Under the pieces are notes generated by a model. That model saw only the letters and a list, made by a program, of their open reading frames with translations, did not search any database and was not told the DNA's origin. A stretch of 64,000 nt of DNA, from NCBI GenBank assembly GCA_037179515.1, contig JAXCGZ010007664.1:1-64000 (forward strand), written 5' to 3'. Each line of letters starts with the position of its first letter. The stretch's first letter is position 1. Position numbers and translations under genes: made by a program. This document shows, in pieces, positions 46,746 through 59,412 of the stretch. Origin of the DNA: Halocaridina rubra. Its lineage: Eukaryota > Arthropoda > Malacostraca > Decapoda > Atyidae.

Positions 46746-49700
46746 TCCCTGTTTTGGTTGGAAGAATCCGTGTCTTGCTTAGTTGAGTTCGATGGGTGAG
46801 GTGACTTTGGTCATAACTCAATTCAGACTATTCTGCATTGCATGGTGTTCAAACCACACAATGGCTGGGAAGTGAACCACATGTGCATTGATTATGAGAG
46901 CTGAGTGGTTATTTTTTGAAATAGGAAAGCTGTAATGAAGAACCTTTGATAACTCTTATTATATTTTTCAGTGTCTTGGCTTTTTGTACTTTAAATGCCT
47001 TCATCTGTCCATTGTCAAGTTTTAAGATGTCATGTGGAAGGCTTTGTAAGTATCTGATGTTATTTCTGCAAATTTATGTATTTTCATAGAAATTCTAGAA
47101 ACATGTGAAAATATTTGTCAGTTAATATATGCTTCACACGTTTGTTGTAGATGATTTAAGGGTTTCATACCATAATCTTACCAAGATTCCTTTGTCCCTA
47201 GGTCAGAGAGATGGTTTATATCCCTTATCATTGGACTGCTGGTTGGGAATTCAGTGGATCACAAAATCAGCCATCCTATCCCTCTTGCAGAATGACTTTT
47301 AAGGATTCCATAGTTTTAAATTCTGTAGATTACAAGACCATCCTACCTATCCTACAGCAAGCAAGATGTGTTTGTAATATGGAAGTTGAACCTTTCGCAA
47401 AACGGCAGTTAAGGAGTCTGATTTTGAACCTAAACCTTTGTCTTCCTCTCTGACCTGGAGGCCATTGCCTACCTGATGCTGATGAGCAGTTTAAACTTTC
47501 AAATCTTGGATTGCTTTTGATCCTTGGAACTTGGGTTTGATAGCTAGTACATATCAGTGTAGTTGTAATGTTTCATGAATAGAGTCCTTAGTCTAAACGA
47601 TTACATGGATGCTTTCCTTCTGTAAGGAACTCAAACGTACAAGAGCTATCACGGTATTGTTGTAGAGTTCGTTGGCTGCCATTTTGGCGCTGAAGTAATA
47701 GTTTTCAAGCATGTTTAAAATTAGGAATAAATAATTTACTAAATGCAGTTAAGGTATGTAGTGTAGGATATATTGGCACCTGCATAAGTGGCTTTATATA
47801 GTGTATTTATGATGCAAAGAAAGTATTTTGCATCCTCTATGCAGCATATAGCGAATGTCTTTGTTGCATTCAATTAGTTTCCAAAAGTTTTATGATACCG
47901 AGTGTGGAGGAGAAATATAATGGGGATTTCCTTCATGTTATTAAAAGAGAAATTATTTATAGAAATATGAAAAACTAGTATTTGTTAAGTGTATATAATC
48001 CTGATTGCTTTGAAGTAAATACTGCGACATATTTGTTGGAAATTTGTATCCTTAAACAATGATAATAAATTAGAATTTATATTCTGTACAGTTTTATTAC
48101 AAAACTTCTCAGAAAAACCTTTAACTTCACTTGGCTGAAATGATTTATTGTTTTTTAACATTCAAATTGTCAACAACTGGAAGGCTTGGAACACGGCCGA
48201 TGTTCTGAAAAAGGACTCATGAAATTTGCATATATTTGGTCACTGCAGATTATATAAAGTATACAAAAGATTTCATTTTAACTTTCATAAGCGTGCAAAT
48301 ACCATTTCACAGGAAAAGTAGCTGTGGCATAAGGAATACAACCCTTTCCTGTGGTATATAAAAAACAAACTACAGTATAGGTAATCTTATCTATAAAATG
48401 TTATGTAAGGTATTTGAGACAAAAGCTTAATATTTACGAAGTGCTCAGCCCGCTTATCCAGTATGCCAAAAAAAGTGATTAAGCTGTAACTCACCAAATG
48501 GCAAATGCTATTGATATGGGAGTAGCACAATGCAGGACTCTTAACAGAACTGTTACTGCTTCATGCATCTCAAAATTTTCCGCTTTCATAGGTTCTGCCT
48601 CTTACATTCGTTCTTCATTGGAAAATTCTTCGAAGCAAGATGTTCACTTCCGCTGCACATCTTTGTAACTCGCATTACTAAAGCCTGGTTTTACGGCAAG
48701 CTTAATATCGTGCAATGACTAGGAGATTTTTTTTTACCAAATACTTAACGTACTCACTGAGTTTCACTCACTGCAATTATAGTTTTCCCAATTGTCAATT
48801 TCATATTACTTTCCCAAAGATCTTGCCCTGATGGCTATTTATTATTATACATACAAAACATTAACAAATTTAATTTTAAGTTGAGTGTAGTATTCTTTAA
48901 TTATGGCAAGGACATCGGCTGTTTAAGAGACTGCATTAACAGGCGACTTCCCATCTGACTATTGCTATTGTAAAAGAAGTGTTGCTAAGAAACCAAGAAC
49001 ATTTCACCTAAATATTGCGCCAGTAATAGACAATAGTTGTTAGGTAACCATGAGCAAATTTTTTTTCTTATGAAAGCTGCAGGATAGGTAATTTTGCAAG
49101 AATTCTCAATAATACTGTTCTTCCTCTCAATTCTACACATTTAATGTACAGTATATCCATTGACACTTGCTAGTTGACAGGGGTACATTTACGAGGGATA
49201 TCATAACCCTTTTCAGTTCCATATGGCTCTCGCAAAATGCTGCGATAGCCACTTAAGGGAGATGAATTGTGGATCTCCTAGGGAGCCAAGTGCTGTACCT
49301 AGCATTTGTAAGGTGGAGTCAGTTGTAAATTGTCTTATCCAGATTATTTTCTTAGTAGTGCTTCTTCACAAAATGGAAAAAATAAACTTTGTGGTACAAA
49401 AATACATGTAGGTACCTGAGGCATTTCTGTCTAATCACCAGTTTGTATATACTTTTCAGAGCCTTAAGGGTTTCTCATTACTATTAAAATACTGACATGA
49501 GTTTTAACTTACAGCATTTGCTCTAAGCAATAATATCTGCCTATTTTTTTCATATGGTGTTTGCTCTCCATTTTGGAGACTAATATCACAACATATCCTC
49601 TTCCTTAAAAGCTCAATAATATTCATACTGAAAATCTGTTTCTTACTGTAACCCATTTCTTGACTGATATTCTTCAATTCTTTTGGCAGTAATGATAAAT

Positions 49701-49771
49701 ATTGCAGTATAAAATATCTGAAGGGCAAAATCTGATGAATTATAATAAGTAAAACAGTCAGTGAAACTAAC
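46746..49771. other. Intergenic, mostly unassigned
   Basis: AT-rich. An 80-codon plus-strand frame at 47211-47453 has no recognisable domain. If mRpL39 (minus strand) ends nearby, its last exon and 3' UTR should be at about 49.0-49.75 kb; a fragment reading T-A-K-R-I-E-E-Y-Q near 49.68 kb is out of phase with the preceding exon and was not called. Confidence 0.4.
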
Positions 49772-49942
49772 CAAGAATCCCTTTGGAAGTGCCACACTCT
49801 GAAATCATAAGTTGTCCATTTTCAGCTTCTATGGGATGAACAGAGGCAATGGGCACTTTCCCCATATGGCCAGTATGACTAATTAACGGTCCTCGACTCA
49901 TGTCCACAAAAGTGCCAACTCTGTACAGCATTACACTGTTAC
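49772..49942 (-). CDS. mRpL39: mRpL39 internal exon, downstream
   Basis: 171 bp, acceptor TTTCAG, donor GTTAGT. It enters in phase 1 and leaves one base over, ending in S-K-G-I-L, which matches the family's L-P-x-G-I type segment. Confidence 0.78.
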
Positions 49943-50662
49943 CTGAAATAAGCGATATTACAAATAGTTGGACCTGAAGTAAGGATGTCGAATATTTAGT
50001 TCTCAAAAAGCAAAATTTGTTTAATAGACTTATGCGTATGAATGTGTTAGTGTGCAGATATTGCACAGATAAGTCTTGCTGTACTAGTACAACAATTACT
50101 TTTGTGGAAAATCACTCCAATAAGGATGAAAATCACATCTTTTAGAGGGTACTGCCAACCACACTGCAAACAAAGGCACAAGCTTTGGTTAGTGGTTAGG
50201 TCCAGTTTTCTTCCACTAAACACGTTTTTTCTTGCGTATTTCGCGTTTTTATTAGTATTAGTTCGTAATGCGCTAACCCAAATTTGCGTAGTTTAAACTA
50301 CATAAACTGCGAGATGACTACGTATACAGTACAACAATATTGTGTGACTATTCTTCTGCCAACCTCAACGCAATTTTTTGCATAAGAAACAGCGCATTTA
50401 TGGATATGTATTTGGTGATTTTGTAAATAAATTAAGTCTAATTCCTTCAAATAATCCGATACTTAAACAAATAAATAAATAAAACCTATTACTAGATACA
50501 GTATATAAGTATGCAGTACAACAATGCTGTGTGTCCTATTCTTTTGCCAACCTCAACAAACTTTTTCGAATAATGATCGTATTTATGGCTATGTACTGTA
50601 TATGGTAATTTTGTAAATAAATTAAGCCTAATTCCTTCAAATAACCAAATACAGTATATATA

Positions 50663-50740
<78 letters not shown>

Positions 50741-51331
50741 ACAATGCCATATGACTATTCGTCTGCCAGGCTAACAATCTGTTTAGCGCACACGGTCTGA
50801 ATTTACTGCACCAGCCAGGTAGGTCGAAACTTAATATATAATAAATTATCAATTATTCACTGGCCTCCGACAAAATGGTGGAGTGACTATACGGGGACCG
50901 CCTCAGACACTCCCAACTTACGATTGAGTTAGCTTCCAGAAGGTCTGTTCGTAAGTTGTGTTTAGAAAAAAAAAAAATATTGTACAGTACATACTCATGC
51001 AGTACTGTACAGTGCTTAGACTAAAGACACTTAAAGACTATATTATATATGAAGTATACAGTATTAATGAATTTTAGTACAGTTATAATAATGTAACTAT
51101 ACAGTACAGTACTGTAATACATACATTAATACATGGGTAGGTTTTTTATTGTATCTGTGAATGTTTGTAATTCGGTTGTTTGTAAGTAGGAGAGCTTCCG
51201 TAATGAGGAATTATGGTATTTTACACAACTCTTACCACATCAGGGGCAATTTTGGCATCAACTTCTAATCTTTCAAAGGGAAGATTTGCAAGAGATAACT
51301 TCACCATCTCTCCAGATAGTGTTCGCAGCTC
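49772..51331 (-). CDS. mRpL39: Mitochondrial ribosomal protein L39, two exons seen
   Basis: Exons at 51331-51236 and 49942-49772. The first encodes L-P-F-E-R-L-E-V-D-A-K-I-A, the second N-S-V-M-L-Y-R-V-G-T-F-V-D-M-S-R-G-P-L-I and A-S-V-H. Both align with mRpL39, a threonyl-tRNA-synthetase-related protein of the large mitoribosomal subunit. The first exon ends in phase 0 but the second needs one extra base, and about 20 residues expected between them are absent. A small exon must therefore lie in 49943-51235, or the locus is damaged. The N-terminal exons are not seen upstream in this window. The intervening DNA is repeat-rich. Confidence 0.75.
50318..50795. repeat. Tandem repeat, about 3 units, inside mRpL39
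   Basis: Two good units (about 50318-50474 and 50510-50652) share ACAACAAT-TGTGTG, TTCTGCCAACCTCAAC, and TTTTGTAAATAAATTAAG followed by CTAATTCCTTCAAATAA. A third partial unit follows the (TA)n tract at 50737. Confidence 0.75.
50669..50736. repeat. (TA)n microsatellite, 68 bp
   Basis: TA tract separating units 2 and 3 of the tandem repeat. Confidence 0.97.
50908..51195. mobile_element. MITE-like element, about 288 bp
   Basis: The left end CTCCCAACTTACGATTGAG pairs, imperfectly, with the right end whose reverse complement reads CTCTCCTACTTACAAACAAC. The interior is AT-rich without coding capacity. A truncated relative lies at 44588-44770. It ends about 40 bp from the mRpL39 exon at 51236. 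Confidence 0.6.
51236..51331 (-). CDS. mRpL39: mRpL39 internal exon
   Basis: 96 bp, acceptor TTGCAG, donor GTAAGA, phase 0 throughout; 32 codons starting E-L-R-T-L-S-G-E. Confidence 0.75.
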
Positions 51332-51424
51332 CTGCAATAGAGGATTTTTTTTTTTTTTTGTGAGAAATGTCTCAATATAAAAGTTTTCTTCTATTTCATG
51401 TTTTACTTACAAACTTATAAAGCA

Positions 51425-51426
<2 letters not shown>

Positions 51427-51510
<84 letters not shown>
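51427..51510. repeat. (TA)n microsatellite, 84 bp
   Basis: TA tract directly abutting the Tigger-like end CCCTCGCTATATCGCGG. Confidence 0.97.
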
Positions 51511-52102
<592 letters not shown>

Positions 52103-52124
52103 GGTTTATATATATATATATAAT

Positions 52125-53639
<1,515 letters not shown>

Positions 53640-54756
53640 TATTAGGAAAAGGCCCAGTAAAGAAAAATAACGTGAAAATTATATGAAGTACTTAATTATA
53701 TTGTGACGTACACTGGTCACTTTATCAAAGTTCAATAAAGAACATCCTTCCAATGTAATTTGAGAAGGTGACCAGATTAGGTCAATAAATTAATTGGTAT
53801 TTCATAGAATTTGTCCAATTTCTTGAATGGGCATTTTTTCCTACAATTTTAAGACTGTTTGGTAACGCTTAAAGTATTTATATCAACGCTTTGCATACCT
53901 CAGTGGCTGAAAAGATGATGCTCTCTAATACTGGCCCATGAACTCCTATCTCTGCAATCTTAGGGGGTGGGGTATTTTCTGCTGTAAATACTGACTGAAT
54001 CTCCTTGCTCAATTCTTTGCAGATCTCTTCACCTGTCTCAGTGATGCTTCCATCCGCTCTCTTTAACTTTAAAACCTGTTCTTTGACCTTCAGTTTTCGT
54101 CTGATATAGCTGCGAAAAAGTTTGGGATTTTCTTTACCCTTCCTGGTGATATCCCTTTCATTATTTCTCTCTGTCTCTCTTCTTTTACTTAGGTAATCAT
54201 TTATTGCTCTTTTATAAGTATGCCAGACATTTATCTTTTTTCTCCTATACCTTTTCCAGCATATGTCTCTCCACTCCTTAGCTCTCTTACGCTCATTATC
54301 CAACCATTTCTCTCTGACATGAATAACTTCCATTTTGGTTCAAGGTATGCAATTATTTAGTCTTTCTATATTCCTCACAAAAGATTTTGTAAATTTCTTG
54401 TACACATTTGTTGTTAAATAAGGTTCTCCAGTCAATAACTGCAAAAAGATCATTGATCTTGATGCAATCTCCTTTCTGACAGTTCCTTCTTGTGTCCTTT
54501 TCAGTGTCTCTACTTTCAGGCAGAACATCTTTGATGATATACTCCATCAACAACACTCAGTGGTCACCTTTTCCAATTGGTAGTTCATGTTCAATTTTTT
54601 CAATAACCAACACATGAGCTGTGAATACTAGAGCAAGCAGCTATGGCTCATCTTTACCCCTTGCCCTCGTTGGTTCCTGTACATGTTGGTATAGGAATTT
54701 CTCCTGTACGCTATCTAGGAATCTTGCCCTGAATGAGGCCTCTCCACTGTGCAGGT

Positions 54757-57150
54757 CAATTTTTTTTTTTTTTTTTAAGAGTGTAACACCAGGACAGGCA
54801 GAAACTGCCCTCATCAATAAAGGCCCGGCACGAGAAAATACCAAGATGAAGGAAAAGAAAAAGGTTAAGGGTAAGGCAGAGATGAGGTAATGTCACACAA
54901 AGGAAAACGACAGACAGAAAAAAATAGTCAAAGTACAGAGGACCCAGAGATATGGAGGACTAGGCTCTGAGATGATAGATCTACTTTTTGAAGGATGAAA
55001 GGTCATAAGAATTAGGAAAGACAGCAGGAGGAAGAGAGTTCCAGAGTCTGGAGGTAGATGGGAAGAAGCAGTCACTGCACCGACCAATCCGCGAGCTACA
55101 AATCTCCACACAGTACCTGTGAGATGAGGCTGCTTGGCGAGTGTTATGCGGCCTCGGCAGTGGAGGAGGGATGCAACTCGCCAACTCATCAGAGCAGCGA
55201 TGGAAGTAGTAGCGATAGAAAAGCGAAAGGGAAGATACCTTACGGCAAAGAGAGAGAGAATCCAGGTTAGAAGTAAGAGAAGGATCATTAATGAGTCTGA
55301 CTGCCTTATATTCAACCCTGTCAAGAAGATAAGTAAAGGAAGAAGCACCCCAGATGTGTGAGCAGTATTTTTAGCAGGGGTGGATAAGACCTTTGTAAAT
55401 TTTAAGTAACTGCAATGAGGAAAAGTAATGACGAAAACGAAACAAAACCCCCAATATTTTGGATGAAGATTTAGAGATTTGAATTATGTGATTGCTACAA
55501 GACAAGTTAGAGGCTATATGGATTCCTAATATATTGATAGAGTTAAGAGGGTAAATTTCATTAGCTTCGAAGACAATAGGGTTATCAGGAGGAGAAGAAG
55601 ATAAAGAGATAGCCAGAAACTGTATCTTGGAGGCATTGAATTTAACTAAATTTTGAGTGCCCCATTCAGATACTCTCTGCAAATCGGAGTTAAGAGTAGA
55701 AGAATGAGTGATACGAAATTGATTACGAGTAACAGATGAAGGTTGTGAAGAAAAGGCAGAGGGAAAGTGAATGGTAGAATCATCAGCAAAGGCATGAAGA
55801 AGAGAGGAAGATGGGGATTGTAGAAGATCATTGATGAAGAGAAGGAAGAGAGTAGGTGAACAGAGAAAGGGCTAGATGTCACGCCATCAACAACTACAGA
55901 TATAGAACGGTCAGTAAAAAAAGTGGAAATCAGAGAACAGAAAGAAGGGGTAAAGCCATAGGCAGGGAGTTTGGCCAACAGAGCCTTGTGCCAGACTCTG
56001 TCAAAAGCCTTAGAGATATCAAGGGCGATGACAAAGGATTCCCCATAGTTCCTCAGAGAAGATGACCATACATGAGTAAGATAGGACAGGAGATCACTGG
56101 TGGATCTTGCCTTGCGGAAGCCGTACTGGTGATCGGAAATAAGTGAGTTAGATTCAAGGCGTTTCAAGAAGTGAGCATTGAGCAAAGTTTCGAAAACTTT
56201 ATCAATAGAGGAGGTTAGAGCAATAGGTCGGTAGTTAGAAGTAATAGAGCGGTCACCCTTCTTAGGAACAGGTTGAACTACAGCATGCTTCCAAGATGAA
56301 GGATAGATACTGGTTGACAGAATGAGGCAAAAAAGACGGCAAAGCATGGGAGCCAGTTCATCTGCAAACTCCTTAAGGAGCCTTGCAGGGATACCATCGG
56401 GACCAGATGCCTTGTTCATCTTTAGCGAGCGAAGAACCTTATAAACTTTGCATGAAGAAAGGATAAGGGAGGGCATAGGGTTAGAGAGGGGAAAAGACTG
56501 AGGAACAGGTGCGCTGGAATCGTTGATACAAGAGTTGACAGAAAAATGAGAGCCAAAGAGAGTGGCTTTGTCAGTGGGAGAGCAAGCTATAGAACCATCA
56601 GAACGAATGAGAGGGGAAAGCTTGAGTTACAGAAGTTTTTGGAGAGGTTTTTGGCTAAGGATCAGAAGCATTTGTCAGTGGGAGAGGAGTTAAGGTCATC
56701 AACTTTCCTTCTTATAAAGGAAGCCTTAGACCTTCGAATCTGAGCAGTACAGCGATTCCTAGCTATAATAAAAGCAGAGCAAGTTAAATCAGAAGGAGAA
56801 GCTTGGTAAGATTGGTGAGCCTGATTCCTAGCTTGGATAGCCATGGAGCAGGCACGGTCAAACCAAGGTTTAGGGGGAGAGAAAGTTTTTGTAGAAGAGG
56901 GGATGTACGCCTCCATTCCCGCGGTCACGATCTCTGCAACTTTTAGAGCTACCTGATCAGGGTTGCGGGACCGAAAGCAGTAGTCATCCAATGGGAAATC
57001 AAAGAGAAAGTTACGCAAATTTTCATATTGGGTTCGCTCGAAGTGCCAAAGGCAGCGCTGAGTAGGAGGGATTGGTGGTGGGGGAGCGAAAATGAAAGAG
57101 ACAGAGATCATAGAGTGGTCAAAGTTACCAAGAGGGGAAAGCACAGAATC
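54757..57150 (-). pseudogene. Family C LINE copy 1 (Jockey-like), nested in LINE copy 6
   Basis: It starts inside an endonuclease (G-N-F-D-H-S-M-I-S-V), then a linker frame (to 56662) and RT (56476-55646): K-A-S-G-P-D-G-I-P-A-R-L, V-P-K-K-G-D-R, N-Y-R-P-I-A-L-T-S, G-F-R-K-A-R-S-T and A-L-D-I-S-K-A-F-D-R-V-W. About 30 bp encoding the S-G-V-P-Q-G-S-V block is deleted, shifting the frame; A-D-D-S-T follows in another frame near 55790. The thumb and C-terminus follow (55682-54893), then the 3' end GGTGTTACACTCTT and poly-A. The flanks suggest a short target duplication around ATTG. Confidence 0.88.
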
Positions 57151-57665
57151 TATCTCTCTATAATTAAAATCTTCCATAATCAAAATCCTACACTTTCTCT
57201 CCCATGCAATGTTACCAACCGAGTTTATGACCGATAGCATCTATATGATTTTCCTCATAAACTTCTAGCCCCTGTCGATTCCTTAACTGGTTATATACAA
57301 CATTTATTATAGTGCTCTCTGACCCGGTACTTATGCGACCAACAAGAAATTCCTTGGTCACTTTCAATAGCAAAGTTTATTTCTTCAACCTGAAATTTGT
57401 GACTAAAGAACATTTATATCCCTCAACAACTCCTCTCAGATCTTTCAGCCCTTAATATTCTAAACCCTTACGAAAAAACTTTATGTTCTCACTAAACTCA
57501 GTCATTTCTTCAATTCTACTGCCTTTCCAGCTACCCCATCAGCATTTGTGTACAGTAATCTTAATGAGGCTGCATCTCCTTATCTTCTACATCTCCCCTT
57601 TGTCTGGAAAAGCACTGAAGAAAAAATTATTCTTCGCTTCTTCATTTCTTCCCTCATTTAACCTT

Positions 57666-58082
57666 CTAGCTACTTGCAACAAGTTTTTTGATCCTTCCCA
57701 TCTCTTCCTGTGTTCCGTATAGTCTAATGAACACTGCTCTGAATTCTTGAAGGTCTATTAGGTTTTTTGCCCTCAATACTTCTCTACATATGTCCCCTCT
57801 CTCGAATGTTACTTTCTTTATTCTTGCCATTCTTTCCCTAGAATATTTACCAATTCGAAGAATGTTTGCAATTTGTGGACCACATGCTACTCCAAGCGTT
57901 TTTATTAGGTTTAAAACCACAGCTTTATTATGTTCAAGTCTCCCCTGCCATGTTAACTCCTGGGATTCATTTATGCCTATGATTACCACTGACTTCTCTT
58001 TATGAAGTGCATGTTTGATCAGTGAATTAGCCATTTCAATTATATCTGTAATTTTTTCTATTACTGTTTCTTTGTAGTACAC
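57666..58082 (-). pseudogene. Family A LINE ORF1-like protein (partial)
   Basis: 138 codons with K-S-V-V-I-I-G-I-N-E and L-R-I-G-K-Y-S-R-E-R followed by the V-T-F-E-R / E-V-L-R-A-K pattern seen in ORF1 proteins of arthropod CR1/L2 elements. Upstream, in another frame (58230-58090), a coiled-coil stretch reads E-F-Q-E-L-N-T-E-H-E-A. Downstream it frameshifts before the endonuclease. ORF1 proteins bind the element's RNA. Confidence 0.55.
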
Positions 58083-58240
58083 GGTTATACATTTTCCAGT
58101 GCCACCTTCCTCACTGCCTCTTTTACTGCATCTGCAGAAGAACTTTTCATGGCCTCATGTTCCGTATTCAGCTCCTGAAACTCTTCGATGTTTTTCTTTA
58201 TTTGGACATTCCAAGCTGCAATTTCGTCTATCAAAATAAA

Positions 58241-58504
58241 GCAGTAAACTAATTTTAATTTATTCAGGGTGTATAAGAGGTGTTCTTTGTACTAGCAATG
58301 CTTGATTTATGCCATAGAAATTTATTGTATTAAGTCTGTAACAAGGATGTTTGTGGGGTGTAATCGTCTTGTGATGTAATGAGGCTAAAGAATTTTGGGG
58401 TGTGATTTTTTAATAGGGGTTTAGTAAGCCTGTAAACTGTTTGTTGTACTTTATAACTACTATACTATTTTTACATAGAATATGCCTTACATAAGGGAAA
58501 AGTT
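58241..58504. other. Unassigned sequence
   Basis: AT-rich; nothing recognised. Confidence 0.5.
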
Positions 58505-58945
58505 TAGCTACAGAACAGCAAGCTAAGGATGGCTAAAGTATACAGGAGGTTAGCAATAGGTATATGCAACACATATAGGCACTTTTATAGAAAGATGTTG
58601 AACCTACGTGATATTTATTCACACATGGAGTGGTGGGAAACAAGATGCAAGAAAGAAGGCTTCAGTGGTATGAACATTGTATGAGGAGAGATAAAGATTG
58701 GATTGGTAGAAGGATGACTGAGCTAAAGGTGGAGGGAGTGAGAGGAAGAGGGAGACCACGAAGACGATGGGATGACTGTATACTGGACGACTTGAGAGAG
58801 AAGGACCTCAGTGAAGAGGCAGCATTGGACAGGAGAGAGTGGAAAAGGCTGATAAGAAACCGTGACCCCATATAGATATGGGAAAAGCGAGAGAAGAAGA
58901 AGAACGAGTGGTGGAACCACTGGACTGCATAAGATGCAGGACTAC
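58505..58945 (+). pseudogene. RTE-like LINE 3' fragment
   Basis: The frame 58630-58875 reads R-L-Q-W-Y-E-H-C-M-R-R-D, R-G-R-G-R-P-R-R-R-W-D-D-C and W-K-R-L-I-R-N-R-D-P-I, the characteristic C-terminus of RTE-like RT proteins. The 3' end has GAAGAAGAAGAA-type low complexity. Only the last tenth of the element is present. Confidence 0.8.
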
Positions 58946-59412
58946 TGGGTCACTGAAATTTGCTTTATTGGGAATTCTATATATATATATATTTTTTTTT
59001 GCTATTACTTTACTGCTACATTAATTGCCATATATATATAAATGGTTTAAGAATTACTCACAGAATAACTTACCGAAAAGACAAAACTCCACATCTAATT
59101 TATACTTATGTTAAAGGAGGAGAAAAACAATGCTTATTGGTAACTGTATAATGCAACATGTTAAATGTTGTTAATATCAGAGCAGAGTAAGCAATTTACA
59201 ATAAATAATACTTCAGCCAATGTAAACTTTAATATCTGAGCATATGGTTCATTTCTTATCTATTCAATTTTAAGTTATATGGTCAGATATTGTCACTTCC
59301 TACATCTTTACAAAACTATACAACCACGAAAACAATTTATATCATATGTCAAACTAATAATATATATCATAAACAATACAAATATATATTTTGAAAACAT
59401 TACACTATGCTT
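58946..59412 (-). other. Zinc-finger gene 3' flank
   Basis: AT-rich; probably contains the 3' UTR of the minus-strand zinc-finger gene. No other feature seen. Confidence 0.4.

Larger units (their letters stand above)
53878..58240 (-). pseudogene. Family A LINE copy 6: ORF1, endonuclease and linker, interrupted by family C
   Basis: Read on the minus strand from 58240: a coiled-coil and ORF1-like frame (58230-57666), endonuclease N-terminal half ending at E-D-F-N-Y-R-E-I-D (about 57150), then the family C insertion. The endonuclease C-terminal half resumes at D-L-H-S-G-E-A-S-F (about 54758) with the S-D-H region, and a basic linker ends at A-T-E-V-C-K-A-L (53880). The linker frame at 54333-53878 is the same family as LINE copy 4. 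The RT is missing, so the copy is 3'-truncated, unusual for a LINE and probably a deletion. It supplies the N-terminal parts of family A that the other copies lack. Confidence 0.8.

Noticed and set aside
47211..47453. 80-codon open frame
   Set aside because: No similarity to a known family, no splice context, and neighbouring sequence of the same composition.
49645..49722. Possible last exon of mRpL39 (T-A-K-R-I-E-E-Y-Q)
   Set aside because: The nearest acceptor is in the wrong phase for the preceding exon and the similarity is too weak.
56662..57240. In-frame endonuclease chimera joining CR1/L2-like and Jockey-like proteins
   Set aside because: The CR1/L2-like endonuclease resumes right after the Jockey-like poly-A tail, so a nested insertion explains the open frame.
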